Positions 1 through 8,843 are shown, counted from the stretch's first letter. The stretch: DNA of 51,926 nucleotides from Nitrosopumilaceae archaeon (GCA_035631875.1 DASQHX010000010.1:280708-332633); one strand, 5' to 3'. Numbers and translations: made by a program. The notes: a model not told the origin generated them from the letters alone.

Positions 1-193
1 CTTGTTCTAGTTTCATAGAGTCTAACGCAAGAGCTTGACCTGCAACAGATGGGCTGATAATTCCACTGGAAGCCAAAAGACTATCACTCATAGTTGTTTT
101 TCCGTGGTCTACATGAGCTATAACTCCAAAGTTTCTAATGTTCTTCTTGTTTCCAATTATTTTCAGAATCTGATCTGTTGCCTTAAATTTCAT
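1..193 (-). CDS. fusA: Translation elongation factor EF-2, N-terminal part (gene runs off the window)
   Basis: This is the GTPase that translocates the ribosome during protein synthesis. The visible 64 residues begin MKFKATDQILKIIGNKKN and contain the P-loop/G1 motif AHVDHGKTT at residues 26-34, followed by MSDSLLASSG, which is the archaeal/eukaryotic EF-2 pattern rather than bacterial EF-G. The start is an ATG at 193 on the minus strand and the rest lies left of the window. It is divergent from the mqnD gene, so the 212-base gap holds both promoters. An EF-2-like paralogue cannot be excluded from this fragment, but the motif context is typical of the housekeeping gene. Confidence 0.93.
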   Translation of the reverse strand, partial: MKFKATDQILKIIGNKKNIRNFGVIAHVDHGKTTMSDSLLASSGIISPSVAGQALALDSMKLEQ

Positions 194-374
194 CTTTAAA
201 AAAAAATCCTTGTCTAGCCGGTATTAAACGTTTAGAACATCTTTTGATGATTTTACAAGATCAATAGATCATTTATGATCTTTGCATATCTGATCTTTTT
301 TGCTTTTACAAAACAGATATCTTTTTGATTTCTTTTTGAAATGCTAAAATTGTTCTCGTCTTTTTCACAACTTG

Positions 375-387
375 ATTTTTATAATAG
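375..387 (+). promoter_or_regulatory. TATA box of mqnD
   Basis: The sequence TTTTTATAATAG is centred about 25 bases before the ATG at 406. That is the archaeal TATA-to-start spacing expected for a leaderless transcript. The rest of the 194-405 gap shows repeated GATC-containing words but no gene. Confidence 0.6.
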
Positions 388-405
388 ACGCAAAAAATCA
401 TCATT

Positions 406-1227
406 ATGGAAATCACCCTAGGTCACACTCCTGACGCTGATGATGCTTTCATGTTTTATGGAATGCTTACAGGAAAGGTAACATCACCGCATTTTAAGGT
501 CAATCATGTTGTGGAGGATATTGAAACACTCAACAAAAGAGCTTTAAAGCATGAGCTTGATGTTACTGCCGTTTCCGTACATGCATGCGCATACATTCCA
601 AATTACACAATTTTACGTAGCGGTGGAAGCTTTGGCAAAGGATATGGCCCCATTGTAATCTCAAAGAAAAACTTGACAATAGATGAGCTAAAAAAGACAA
701 GAATTGCCATTCCTGGCAAGATGACCTCAGCATTTTTGCTTTTACAATTAATGATTGGCAAATTTGATTATGTTGAGATGAAATTTAGTGATATTACTGC
801 CGCTGTTGAAAAAGGAGAAGTTGGTGCTGGACTAGTAATACATGAAACCCAGATAACTTATGATAAGGAAAATTTATCAAAAATTCTTGATGTCGGTTCG
901 TGGTGGAGAGATTCTACAGGCGGTTTGCCAGTACCGCTTGGTATCAATGTGATGAGCAATCACTTTGAAAGCAATATTATAAAAAAATTTGACGAGTTTT
1001 TTCGCGAATCAATCATATACGGAATGGCGCGGGTAAACGAAGCATTAGATTATGCCATGGAATACAGCAGGGGTCAACCACGAGATCTTATTGAAAAATT
1101 TGTTAGAATGTATGTAAATGATATCACTATAGAAATGGGCATCTTGGGAGAAAGCGCAATCAGAGATCTCTTCAAGTTTGGCGTTGAAAAAGGATTTGTT
1201 CCTGAGTTTGATCTGCGCATAGCTTAA
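406..1227 (+). CDS. mqnD: 1,4-dihydroxy-6-naphthoate synthase family (futalosine menaquinone pathway)
   Basis: MqnD converts cyclic dehypoxanthine futalosine to 1,4-dihydroxy-6-naphthoate, a precursor of menaquinone. The 273-residue protein matches the family length. It opens with the MqnA/MqnD signature LGHTPDADDAFMFYGMLTGK, where bacteria have SPCPNDTF. It also has the late MqnD block VGSWWRDSTGGLPVPLGIN, which separates it from MqnA. It has no signal peptide or membrane segment, so it is a cytosolic, periplasmic-binding-protein-like fold. A radical-SAM mqnE lies 310 bases downstream on the other strand, which supports the pathway call. The start ATG is placed by the TATA box 25 bases upstream. 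A plain substrate-binding protein annotation is the weaker alternative. Confidence 0.85.
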   Translation: MEITLGHTPDADDAFMFYGMLTGKVTSPHFKVNHVVEDIETLNKRALKHELDVTAVSVHACAYIPNYTILRSGGSFGKGYGPIVISKKNLTIDELKKTRIAIPGKMTSAFLLLQLMIGKFDYVEMKFSDITAAVEKGEVGAGLVIHETQITYDKENLSKILDVGSWWRDSTGGLPVPLGINVMSNHFESNIIKKFDEFFRESIIYGMARVNEALDYAMEYSRGQPRDLIEKFVRMYVNDITIEMGILGESAIRDLFKFGVEKGFVPEFDLRIA

Positions 1228-1260
1228 CGATTATAGGTTTCTAAATCACATATCATAACA

Positions 1261-1539
1261 ATGGACAAGCGCATATTTTTTTCAGGAATTGCAATTCTTG
1301 CTGTCGGTATTACAATCTCATTATATCTTAATTCTACAATACCACTTGGTAAACCCGGCATGACAGATGCTGAAATATCTCAGTTTTACCTAGATGAGGC
1401 AACACACACTAGCTTGTCAATGCTCTTTCAAATTGTTGCAGGAATAGGGTTTTTCTTATTATTAATTAGCATTGGTCTGAAGAGAAAACAAAAGGGCAGT
1501 ACAGGAAAACCAATAACGCAAAAGCCTGCAGAGACCTAG
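1261..1539 (+). CDS. Small membrane protein with two transmembrane helices
   Basis: This is a 92-residue protein of unknown function. A hydrophobic segment at residues 5-24 (FFSGIAILAVGITISLYL) and another at about 53-72 flank a polar loop. The C-terminus is basic and low in complexity (KRKQKGSTGKPITQKP). It starts 33 bases after mqnD on the same strand, so it may be co-transcribed. Its stop overlaps the stop of the convergent mqnE gene by four bases, which leaves no room for separate terminators. Confidence 0.75.
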   Translation: MDKRIFFSGIAILAVGITISLYLNSTIPLGKPGMTDAEISQFYLDEATHTSLSMLFQIVAGIGFFLLLISIGLKRKQKGSTGKPITQKPAET

Positions 1540-2633
1540 AAGGTTTTCAATATATTGAAGAAAGTATCCCTCTGAGCTGGCTTTCTACCAATTTCTTTTA
1601 CCATGTTTGCAAGCTCCAAGAGAGAGGAGTTTGTTCCCTTTCCTGCAGCTTTATAGATTTCTTCAGAAAAAGCAGTACCTACCAAATCGTTTCCGCCATG
1701 TGTTAGCGCTACCTGAGCAAGTTTTTTTCCAAGAGCTACCCAATATACAGAAATATTATCAAGTGCACCTGCAAGCATAAGTCTTGAAATCGCAATCACT
1801 CTAAGGTCATATGTTGAAGCACTTTCCGCATTTATCAATCCCTTTTGTTCAAGCTCCGTATTCTCTAAACTAAATTTTAATGGAATCAAAGTGATAAATC
1901 CTTTAGTTCTTTTCTGTACATCTCTTAATTTTATCAAATGATCTACAATGTGCTCTGGTTTTTCGATATGGCCAAAGAGCATTGTTGCATTGCTTTTGAT
2001 TCCAAGATTGTGAGCCTGTTCTATGGTATCAAGCCATTCTTGTCCAGAACACTTTCCGCGAACTATCTGGTTTCTAATGTCAGGATGAAATAGCTCAGCT
2101 CCTCCACCAGGCATTGAATCAAGCCCGGCTGACTTTAATCTCAATAATACTTCTTTGACAGAATTATGCGTTAATCTTGCAATAAAGAAAATTTCTGCAG
2201 CAGTTAGTGCTTTAATGTTCATTTCAGGATGACTCTTCTTAATAGTTCTAAACATCTCTTCATAATATTCAAGAGGAAGTTCTGGATGAAAACCTCCAAC
2301 AATGTGTACTTCAGTTGCACCAAGTTCTTTTGCTATTCCAACTCTAGATTCAATGTCTTTTGTGGACAGGGTATAGGCATCACTTTCATTTCCCTTCCTG
2401 TAAAAGGCACACATTTGACAGCTTGCAGCACATACATTTGTATAATTAAGATAGTAGGAAGCTGCAAAAGTAACCGTATCACCAACACGTTGTTGACGAA
2501 TTAAATCGGCAGCAGCACCAATCATATACAAATTATCATACGACATTAATTCCAAGCCGTCATTGTATGAAAGTTCTTCACCGGCAATTACTTTCTCAAG
2601 AGCTTTGGAGTCTTTGATTAATTTTTCCAGCAC
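1536..2633 (-). CDS. mqnE: Aminofutalosine synthase, radical SAM (MqnE)
   Basis: MqnE joins a chorismate-derived enolpyruvyl benzoate to SAM to make aminofutalosine, the entry step of futalosine-dependent menaquinone synthesis. The 4Fe-4S motif CAASCQMC (CxxxCxxC) sits at about residues 68-75. It is followed by HIVGGFHPELPLEYYEEM, MPGGGAELF and NISVYWVALG, all typical of MqnE rather than CofH or MqnC. The open frame extends to a TTG at 2672, but that extension (MLAFILISNT) runs across a good TATA box at 2651-2664. A GTG at 2633 lies 25 bases beyond the box and gives the usual MqnE N-terminus, so I chose it. MqnC is the main alternative. Confidence 0.85.
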   Translation of the reverse strand: MLEKLIKDSKALEKVIAGEELSYNDGLELMSYDNLYMIGAAADLIRQQRVGDTVTFAASYYLNYTNVCAASCQMCAFYRKGNESDAYTLSTKDIESRVGIAKELGATEVHIVGGFHPELPLEYYEEMFRTIKKSHPEMNIKALTAAEIFFIARLTHNSVKEVLLRLKSAGLDSMPGGGAELFHPDIRNQIVRGKCSGQEWLDTIEQAHNLGIKSNATMLFGHIEKPEHIVDHLIKLRDVQKRTKGFITLIPLKFSLENTELEQKGLINAESASTYDLRVIAISRLMLAGALDNISVYWVALGKKLAQVALTHGGNDLVGTAFSEEIYKAAGKGTNSSLLELANMVKEIGRKPAQRDTFFNILKTF

Positions 2634-2650
2634 GTTTCTTTGTGTATTTG

Positions 2651-2664
2651 ATATCAATATAAAA
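2651..2664 (-). promoter_or_regulatory. TATA box of mqnE
   Basis: The minus-strand sequence TTTTATATTGATAT lies 25 bases before the GTG at 2633. This decides against the longer reading frame that begins at 2672. Confidence 0.5.
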
Positions 2665-2802
2665 GCTAACAAAACGTATGTTATAATTTTTAAAATTCTA
2701 TGTTGTATAATCCTGTAAAACTCATCAACTTTAGGGAGGTATTTTGAATCAAACTATTTGTCGCCTGTATTTATTGGAATATCTGAACTGTTAAATCAGT
2801 GG

Positions 2803-3036
2803 TTATTTTTTGACCTGTAAATTTTTGGCGAATTCACCCATTCTTCTCTTTTTTTCAATATATTCATGCAGCCGTCTGACTGTTTCCACATCTCTATTCT
2901 TGTCCCTTTCCATAATCCAATTATACATTTCAATGATCTTTTCATCTGTGGGTTTAGATTGGCTTAAAATTTTTCTCTCACTCCCATAGCGCTCTATTAC
3001 CTTTTTCATTTCTTCAATTGAGATTTTGTCAGTCAT
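2803..3036 (-). CDS. Small charged helical protein, paralogue of the gene at 24516
   Basis: This 77-residue protein has no signal peptide or membrane segment. It is lysine- and glutamate-rich and almost certainly helical. The layout IEEMKKVIERYGSERKIL, then MYNWIMERDK, then RRLHEYIEKKRR is repeated in the protein at 24516-24734 (LEEMIKVIETYGIKRETL, LYNLIKQKKR, KLLEEYIEKI). The two are therefore members of one small family in this genome. The function is unknown. The spacing of the helices would suit an oligomeric or nucleic-acid-associated protein, but no known domain is visible. Confidence 0.7.
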   Translation of the reverse strand: MTDKISIEEMKKVIERYGSERKILSQSKPTDEKIIEMYNWIMERDKNRDVETVRRLHEYIEKKRRMGEFAKNLQVKK

Positions 3037-3162
3037 TCATTAGCACCTAGATCTAAAATGATGATGAATTGCAGTGTGTAACAAAATATTACATATCAAT
3101 ATAAAAGAATCAAAAATGCAAATTTTCGTTAGATTATTGTAGCCTATTTCATAAAATCACGT

Positions 3163-3570
3163 ATGAAACTACACCACATTGGTATTGTCGTGCCTAAGAT
3201 CAAAGAATCCATGGGAGAAATTACAAATTATATCAAATTTGAAACAATTAGTACTACAATCCCAGTCCAAAGTCAAAAAGTAAACATTTGTTTCTTAAAA
3301 ATTGGTGAACCCTTTTTAGAATTGATTGAACCTGTAGAAAAAGACTCTCCTGTCTATGATTTTGCAAAAAATGGAGGAGGAATACATCACCTTTGTTTTG
3401 AGGTAAATGACATTCATAGTGAACTAGTAAGTATGGAAAAAAAAGGAGCCACCATTCTTGTCAAGCCAGTAATTGGATTTGATAATAGATTAATTGCTTT
3501 TGTAGATTTGAACATGAAAAATATAAAATGCGGTTTGATTGAACTTTTAGAATCTAAAACTAGAGAATAA
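3163..3570 (+). CDS. VOC (glyoxalase/epimerase-like) metalloprotein
   Basis: This 135-residue protein has two beta-alpha-beta-beta-beta modules. The first opens with KLHHIGIVVPKI and continues with PFLELIEP. The second contains GGGIHHLCFEVNDI and closes with CGLIELLE. This is the layout of methylmalonyl-CoA epimerase and related VOC enzymes. Likely metal ligands are H5, E53 (or Q38), H76 and E127. Methylmalonyl-CoA epimerase is needed in the thaumarchaeal hydroxypropionate/hydroxybutyrate cycle, but the usual mutase neighbours are absent, so I name only the superfamily. It is a stand-alone gene, convergent with the next one at a 14-base gap. Confidence 0.75.
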   Translation: MKLHHIGIVVPKIKESMGEITNYIKFETISTTIPVQSQKVNICFLKIGEPFLELIEPVEKDSPVYDFAKNGGGIHHLCFEVNDIHSELVSMEKKGATILVKPVIGFDNRLIAFVDLNMKNIKCGLIELLESKTRE

Positions 3571-3584
3571 ACTGATCACTGTCT

Positions 3585-4994
3585 CTAGTTTATCTTTAAT
3601 CTCGTCATTGTTTTTGTGTAAATTATTATTGAGATCAGTGCCACTATTAGCACCAACGGTGCAAGCGCACCAAATTCTGGTACAAATGTTGTACTTTTTG
3701 CAAAGAGTACATTATGTTGATTTGAGGTACCATCATGCCATACTAGATAGACACTATCATTGGTGGCAACCATTTGTTTGAAAGCAGAATCTTCAGTAGT
3801 GTTGCTTACATTAACAGGAGTACCAAATGTAGAACCGCCGTCATTGCTCTTTGCTATCAATATGTCATAATTTCCAGTAGTACTGTCTTCCCATACAACA
3901 TAGATATTGTTTGATGCATCTACTAGTGCCCATCCTGATGGTCCCATATTATTACTTATATTAATTGGAGTACCAAAGGTAGAACCGCCGTCATTGCTTT
4001 TTGCAAAAAATACATCATAGTTTTTATTTAAAATTGTTTCAGTCCACACCACATAGACATTATTTCCAGACATGGTGATTTGTGGATAGCCAGAGTCTTT
4101 TGCAGTATTACTGACATTAACTGGCGTGCCAAAAGTAGAACCTGCGTCATTGCTTTTTGCTACAAATATATCATAATTTTCAGGAGTTTTATCCATCCAA
4201 ACTACATAGACATTGTTTCCAGATGCTGCAATTTTAGGTGCACCAGAGGGGGCGGCGTTATTACTAATGTTAACTGGAATAGCAAACGTATTACCATTGT
4301 CGGTGCTTTTTGCTACAAATACTTCAAAATTACCCAAGCCATTATTCTCCCATGTTACATAGACATTATTTCCAGACACAACCATTTGTGGCAGACCCGA
4401 ATCTCCTAAATTATTGCTGATATTAACAGGGGTGCTAAAGGTGACTCCACCATCAGTACTTTTTGTAAAAAGTACATCATAGTCTTTGTTTGTGGCAGTA
4501 TATGACCATACGATGTAGATATTATTTCCAGATATAGCAATTTTTGGATAGCTTGAATCACCAGTACTGTTGCTAAGATTACCAGGAATGCTAAAGGTAG
4601 CTCCACCGTCAGTGCTTTTTGCAAATATTATTTGGTAATTTCCTGTAGTTTTTGCTTGCCACACAGCATACACGTCGTTTCCTGATACTGCAAATTGTGG
4701 TGAGCCAGAAGTGCCAATACCTCTACTAATATCAACAAGCGTACCAAAGGTAGTACCACCATCATTGCTTTTTGTAAAAAGTATACCATATTTTCCTGTA
4801 GAATTATCATCCCATATCACGTATACATTATTCCCAGATACAGCCATTTGTGGCAAGATAGAGTCACCTTGATCGGGGCTTATGTTTATTGGAGTACTAA
4901 ATCCTGAAGAGGCAGCCTCAACTGATCTGAAATTAACGGATAAAACTAGAAATGTTAAAATCACAAACAGACTTAGTATGTGGATTTTTTTCAC
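3585..4994 (-). CDS. Exported Asp-box (sialidase-like) beta-propeller with PEFG-type C-terminal anchor
   Basis: This is a surface protein of 469 residues. It has a signal peptide at residues 1-27 ending SVEAA. Tandem units of about 47 residues follow, each with NVYVxW and an Asp-box such as SNDGGTTF, STDGGATF, STDNGNTF or SNDAGSTF. I count seven clear Asp-boxes, enough for a closed propeller. The sialidase catalytic arginine triad is not evident, so a binding rather than hydrolytic role is likely. The C-terminus is VPEFGALAPLVLIVALISII followed by a short basic tail, the thaumarchaeal PEFG sorting type. The start is a GTG at 4994. The repeated units are also visible at the DNA level. Confidence 0.85.
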   Translation of the reverse strand: MKKIHILSLFVILTFLVLSVNFRSVEAASSGFSTPINISPDQGDSILPQMAVSGNNVYVIWDDNSTGKYGILFTKSNDGGTTFGTLVDISRGIGTSGSPQFAVSGNDVYAVWQAKTTGNYQIIFAKSTDGGATFSIPGNLSNSTGDSSYPKIAISGNNIYIVWSYTATNKDYDVLFTKSTDGGVTFSTPVNISNNLGDSGLPQMVVSGNNVYVTWENNGLGNFEVFVAKSTDNGNTFAIPVNISNNAAPSGAPKIAASGNNVYVVWMDKTPENYDIFVAKSNDAGSTFGTPVNVSNTAKDSGYPQITMSGNNVYVVWTETILNKNYDVFFAKSNDGGSTFGTPINISNNMGPSGWALVDASNNIYVVWEDSTTGNYDILIAKSNDGGSTFGTPVNVSNTTEDSAFKQMVATNDSVYLVWHDGTSNQHNVLFAKSTTFVPEFGALAPLVLIVALISIIIYTKTMTRLKIN

Positions 4995-5093
4995 ATTCTA
5001 GTCCTAACTTACACCTATAAGATAGTTTCAGTTAATCAAAAACCTGTAACAAAATAATGATGTGATAACCAGTACATTTTATCTACATTATTT

Positions 5094-5489
5094 CTACTCT
5101 AATTTTGTTTTGTCAACTATAAGATGTAATTCTAATTTTGTACTACTATTCATTGTGTTTGTAAGATGAGTTGTGAGGATCACGTTATGTTTTTTTCCAT
5201 CAATATTTAGATTAGTTTTGATTTCAAGTGGTTTAAAATCTGTGTTTGGTCCTAACATTACTTTGGATATCAATGGAATAAGGGACAGATCATTTGTACT
5301 AGCTTTGATTTTGTATGCCATAGTATCAGAAAAATATACACCACCTCTAGTAGTTGGTCTTCTAACTGGGATAGATGATTTTGCCATATCGACTTGTTCT
5401 AAATGATATTCTTTACCATCAAGATACAAACTGTATTTTGTGTCATTGGCTTCAGTTAATTTTGATAAAATCTTCTCATCTACTTCCAT
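5094..5489 (-). CDS. Hypothetical protein, beta-rich, conserved-looking
   Basis: This 131-residue cytosolic protein has no recognisable domain. It has a short N-terminal helix (DEKILSKLTEAND) and then alternating beta-type segments (YSLYLDGKEYHLEQV, VYFSDTMAYKIKAS, HNVILTTHLTNT, KLELHLIVDKTKL). A proline-rich turn IPVRRPTTRGG lies at about 41-51. It is monocistronic between a surface protein and a transporter operon. I cannot assign a function. Confidence 0.65.
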   Translation of the reverse strand: MEVDEKILSKLTEANDTKYSLYLDGKEYHLEQVDMAKSSIPVRRPTTRGGVYFSDTMAYKIKASTNDLSLIPLISKVMLGPNTDFKPLEIKTNLNIDGKKHNVILTTHLTNTMNSSTKLELHLIVDKTKLE

Positions 5490-5563
5490 GTCAAACTTGT
5501 GTTATGATTAATATTCTAAATGTTGCTTTTTTGAATATTCAATATCGTATCAATATGATGAAT

Positions 5564-5576
5564 GCTTATATTTTTG
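5564..5576 (+). promoter_or_regulatory. TATA box of the DUF3311/symporter operon
   Basis: GCTTATATTTTTG is centred about 26 bases before the ATG at 5597, which fits a leaderless operon start. Confidence 0.5.
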
Positions 5577-5596
5577 CGATCTAATTCAACAAAGGT

Positions 5597-5800
5597 ATGA
5601 AAATCAAAGTGCGATACATTGTACTTGCACTTTTTATCCTAATACCATCAGCGGTAAATCTGTACGTACCTCTATACAACAGAGATGTTCCTGAGCTTTT
5701 TGGGCTGCCTTTCTTTTACTGGTTTCAGATGATTTGGCTTGTTGCTTGTTCTGGATTTTATCTATCTTTTTCATATTTAATGAATAGGAGTACAAAGTGA
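5597..5800 (+). CDS. DUF3311-like small membrane subunit of a solute symporter
   Basis: This 67-residue protein has two transmembrane helices (residues 7-25 and 43-61) joined by [17 protein letters not shown], the DUF3311 pattern. In bacteria this family is encoded directly before sodium:solute symporters of the MctP type and is thought to act with them. The same arrangement is seen here, because its stop overlaps the symporter start by four bases (GTGA), implying translational coupling. It lies in the cell membrane. Confidence 0.85.
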   Translation: MKIKVRYIVLALFILIPSAVNLYVPLYNRDVPELFGLPFFYWFQMIWLVACSGFYLSFSYLMNRSTK

Positions 5801-7290
5801 TAGGACTAGATAGTCTAATTCCATTTGTATGCCTCTTTGTTGTATTTATCGCACTTGGCTTTTATGGGAAATATTGGAGAAGAGGAGATCTCAATAATGT
5901 GCACGAGTGGTCATTAGCTGGAAGGAAGCTTGGTACTACACTTGTCTTCTTTTTGATTGGTGCTGATCTATACACTGCATACACATTTGTTGCAATTCCT
6001 TCAGGGGTTTTTGCTAAAGGATCACTTTACTTTTTTGCAATTCCATATGTCATGTTGACTTTTGCCGTAGCACTTGTAACAATGCCAAGACTCTGGTCTC
6101 TTTCACGAGAAAAAGGATACATCACTGCGTCTGATTTTGTCAAGGATAGATTCAGCAGTTTGGCACTAGCTGTTATGATAGCAATAACTGGTATTGTTGC
6201 AGAATTACCATACATTGCATTACAGATAGTTGGAATGCAGTCTGTCCTCACTGTCATGCTTGCAGGTACTAGTAACTCTCAGGTAGTAGAAGAGATTGCA
6301 TTATTGTTATCTTTTGCAATTTTGGCAGCATTTACTTTTACTAGTGGTCTGCGAGGAGCAACATTAACTGCAATATTCAAGGACGTATTGATTTGGATTA
6401 CTGTGATTGCAGTCATTGTAGTTGTACCAATCAGTATAGGCGGATTTGGTAATGTTTTCAAAGAAATCAAACCAAACTATGTCACTCTTTCTGATTCTCT
6501 TGTACCAGCTTATGCAACACTAGTACTTGGAAGTGCGTTAGCATTGTATCTTTATCCACATGCGATAAATGGTGTTTTGAGTGCGGAAAGTGCAAAAAAA
6601 CTTAGAACCAGCACAGGATTACTCCCTCTATATGGAATTGGCCTTGCAATAATGGCCTTGATGGGAGTATTGGTTTATGCCGTACCTTCTGCAATGAATT
6701 TCTTATCTGGTTTTCCTGAGAGTTCACGTGGCATACTTGTTGTGCCTTCTCTGATTTTGTATTCTATGCCAGGTTGGTTTTCAGGAATAGCGTTACTTGG
6801 CATATTTGTCGGTGGCCTAGTGCCAGCTGCAATTATGGCAATGGCGCAAGCAAACTTGCTTACAAGAAACATCATCAAAGAGATAAAACCAAACCTGACA
6901 CCAAAATCTGAAATTCGAATTACAAAAATTTCATCAACTATTTTCAAGTTTGTAGCCCTGGGATTTGTGTTTACAGTGCCAGCTACTTATGCAATATCAC
7001 TTCAGCTTTTAGGTGGAATTCTGATTGCACAAATTTTGCCTGCGGTTTTTTTTGGAATGTATGTGAAATCATTAAGAAAAGAACCATTAATTGCAGGTTT
7101 GGTAACAGGTATATTTTTAGGAATTTTCATGGTAGAATCTGTAAATAATTTTGGGCCGTTATCTAGTTCACTTTTTAATACTATGTTTGGATCCCTTTAC
7201 ATAGCAGTGATAGCTTTGGCAGTGAATCTAGTTATTTCATTTGTTGGCAGTGCTATCTTAAACAAAAAACATCGACCTACAAATACGTGA
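5797..7290 (+). CDS. Sodium:solute symporter family transporter (SSS)
   Basis: This 497-residue integral membrane protein has about 12-13 hydrophobic helices. Family features are [16 protein letters not shown] near the N-terminus, [16 protein letters not shown] in helix 2, and the conserved core [20 protein letters not shown]-type segment at about 185. The SSS family moves organic acids, sugars, amino acids or urea with sodium. The DUF3311 partner upstream points to a monocarboxylate or similar organic-acid importer (MctP/ActP-like) rather than the DUR3-type urea carrier known from ammonia oxidisers. The start is a GTG coupled to the preceding gene. The exact substrate cannot be read from the sequence. 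Confidence 0.88.
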   Translation: MIGLDSLIPFVCLFVVFIALGFYGKYWRRGDLNNVHEWSLAGRKLGTTLVFFLIGADLYTAYTFVAIPSGVFAKGSLYFFAIPYVMLTFAVALVTMPRLWSLSREKGYITASDFVKDRFSSLALAVMIAITGIVAELPYIALQIVGMQSVLTVMLAGTSNSQVVEEIALLLSFAILAAFTFTSGLRGATLTAIFKDVLIWITVIAVIVVVPISIGGFGNVFKEIKPNYVTLSDSLVPAYATLVLGSALALYLYPHAINGVLSAESAKKLRTSTGLLPLYGIGLAIMALMGVLVYAVPSAMNFLSGFPESSRGILVVPSLILYSMPGWFSGIALLGIFVGGLVPAAIMAMAQANLLTRNIIKEIKPNLTPKSEIRITKISSTIFKFVALGFVFTVPATYAISLQLLGGILIAQILPAVFFGMYVKSLRKEPLIAGLVTGIFLGIFMVESVNNFGPLSSSLFNTMFGSLYIAVIALAVNLVISFVGSAILNKKHRPTNT

Positions 7291-7324
7291 TCAAGATAAA
7301 TAAAACTCAAAACCAACATAAATC

Positions 7325-7468
7325 GTGAAAGAATTAATCTGCAGTGTATGTAATTTACCCATGCAGTACCAAGGAAAACGCGGAAATGATTTTGTGTGGC
7401 AGTGTTTTAAATGTGAGGCAAAATTCATTGACATAAAAGAAACAAATGATTTTATTGATATAGATTAG
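7325..7468 (+). CDS. 47-residue zinc-ribbon protein
   Basis: This short protein starts with a GTG. It has two knuckles, CSVC and CFKC, separated by 20 residues (NLPMQYQGKRGNDFVWQ between them), which form a rubredoxin-like zinc ribbon. It begins 34 bases after the symporter gene on the same strand and could be co-transcribed. Frame, stop and cysteine spacing make it a convincing small gene. The partner is unknown, and zinc ribbons of this size usually bind RNA, DNA or protein. Confidence 0.6.
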   Translation: MKELICSVCNLPMQYQGKRGNDFVWQCFKCEAKFIDIKETNDFIDID

Positions 7469-7594
7469 ATTTTTTTCAAATATTTGAGCGTATCAACTAG
7501 CTATACATCCTATGTCAATAGTATGCATTTTCTGTAGTTAATGAGAACTAGTTGGTACAATTATTAATTATCAAGTATGTAGATATATTATTCA

Positions 7595-7765
7595 ATGATA
7601 AAGAAGCAATTACCAAAAAAACGAATCATCCCAATAGAAATTGATGATCATTTTAGACTTTTTGGCAAAGAGCCATGGGAAGTGGAATATCTAGAAAAGT
7701 GCCCCTTTTGCAAGTCTAGGATAGATGAATATGGCTTTTGTTCTTGTGGTTCTAAGGGCGGTTAA
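7595..7765 (+). CDS. 56-residue zinc-binding protein
   Basis: The ATG-started frame encodes MIKKQLPKKRIIPIEIDDHF and later CPFCKSRIDEYGFCSCGSK, a compact four-cysteine cluster at the C-terminus after a basic N-terminus. The layout resembles small archaeal zinc-finger proteins that act with ribosomes or transcription. A TATA-like AGATATATTATT lies just upstream. Confidence 0.55.
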   Translation: MIKKQLPKKRIIPIEIDDHFRLFGKEPWEVEYLEKCPFCKSRIDEYGFCSCGSKGG

Positions 7766-7793
7766 AATTTAAATCAAAACCATTGATCAGATT

Positions 7794-7994
7794 TTAATTA
7801 ATCATATTCCATATACGCGAAAATCGAAATACGCCTACCCATCCGCTAATCATAAAAATCATTGCCAATCCAAAGATCAAATATAATTCTCTTTTACGAT
7901 GTGCTAGATCCAAATTTAGAAATAAAAAAGCACCTATTCCAATCAGACCAAGCCACAACACCACATGACTGCAGGATTTCCAATTCATCTTCAT
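7794..7994 (-). CDS. Small two-helix membrane protein
   Basis: This 66-residue protein has hydrophobic segments at residues 9-27 and 39-56 and a basic loop (DLAHRKREL) between them. That places both ends on the same side of the membrane. A related layout is seen at 28877 and 31142 (helix, basic or polar loop, helix), but sequence identity is low. The function is unknown. Confidence 0.6.
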   Translation of the reverse strand: MKMNWKSCSHVVLWLGLIGIGAFLFLNLDLAHRKRELYLIFGLAMIFMISGWVGVFRFSRIWNMIN

Positions 7995-8050
7995 AAGGAA
8001 CGATCAAAACTGTATAAAGTAAGCTTTGTGGTCAAATTAAAATTAAAAAA

Positions 8051-8353
8051 TTAGTTTATTTCCATGCATTCTGGCAATTTACCATTATGTTTTTTTGTAT
8101 AATCTTGAATGAGTTGTTCTTTTGTTTTTTCCCGTGAATCTGTAACCATATATCTAAACCTCTTTGCTTTTTCTAAACATTTTGTTGTTAATGATTCTAA
8201 AAGTGATGCTCTTAGGTTCTGAGCGCTGCCAATAAACTGTATCTTCATTGCTGTATGCATTACAAAAACTCCAGATGTCTCAGGAACAGATTTAGCAGTA
8301 TCTTGATTAAAATCTAGCCATTCTGACCATTGTTCCCCAGTTTCACTACTCAT
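8051..8353 (-). CDS. GIY-YIG-fold protein lacking the signature tyrosines
   Basis: The 100-residue protein matches the GIY-YIG nuclease fold. GVFVMH replaces GIYxI, and IQFIGSAQNLRASLLESL replaces YIGxSxNLxxRL. A strand RFRYMVTD follows, and then a helix with glutamate (KEQLIQDYTKKHNGKLP), like the family's E...LI..Y.P.LN end. The family arginine (in NLRASL) and the late glutamate are kept, but both signature tyrosines are replaced by phenylalanine or valine-phenylalanine. It may bind DNA without cutting it. I start it at the ATG at 8353 because a TATA box (ATGTTTAAAGC, 8378-8388) lies about 30 bases upstream. The frame is open to an ATG at 8374. Confidence 0.55.
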   Translation of the reverse strand: MSSETGEQWSEWLDFNQDTAKSVPETSGVFVMHTAMKIQFIGSAQNLRASLLESLTTKCLEKAKRFRYMVTDSREKTKEQLIQDYTKKHNGKLPECMEIN

Positions 8354-8480
8354 GATACAACAACAATTTTTCATGCTTTAAACATTGTTTGCATATGGTC
8401 ATGAGACAAAAGATCTAATAGTCACAATAGAAGATCGTAATGTTTACAATTATATTTTAGGTTAAAAATCCCTAAATTAA

Positions 8481-8843
8481 ATGGGTTTTAAGAAATTCTT
8501 TGGTCATAACAAAGATAGTGAAAAAAATCAGAATCAAATAGAGATTGAAAGAATAAAAAATGAGATAGAGAAAGAAGATAGAATTTTCCAACAGGAATTA
8601 CCTGACAAAGATAATCTATTAAACAAATTTGAACTTGATCAACTAAAACAACTTTGTATTGATATACTTGGCAGGGAACCAGAACCAGAATATTTTGAGG
8701 AAAGAGAAACTGGGAAACAGATAGAATTACCACTGTATAGAAATGATTACATTCATTTCATAATTGAAGAGTTACGATTGTCCCAAATCAAAGACTATGC
8801 ACTTAAAAATAAAATCATATCTGCTAGTTTCTTTGAAAAATAA
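8481..8843 (+). CDS. Hypothetical cytosolic protein with coiled-coil N-terminus
   Basis: This 120-residue protein begins MGFKKFFGHNKDSEKNQ. A highly charged helix follows (IEIERIKNEIEKEDRIF, residues 21-37), then a second helical part with LDQLKQLCIDILGREPEPEY and YIHFIIEELRLSQIKDYA. No known domain is recognised. A TATA box ATTATATTTTAGG at 8449-8461 is placed for a leaderless start at the ATG. Confidence 0.65.
   Translation: MGFKKFFGHNKDSEKNQNQIEIERIKNEIEKEDRIFQQELPDKDNLLNKFELDQLKQLCIDILGREPEPEYFEERETGKQIELPLYRNDYIHFIIEELRLSQIKDYALKNKIISASFFEK

Noticed and set aside
3163-3570. Methylmalonyl-CoA epimerase by name
   Set aside because: The VOC fold and some metal ligands fit, but neither the mutase neighbours nor the full ligand set can be confirmed, so only the superfamily is given.
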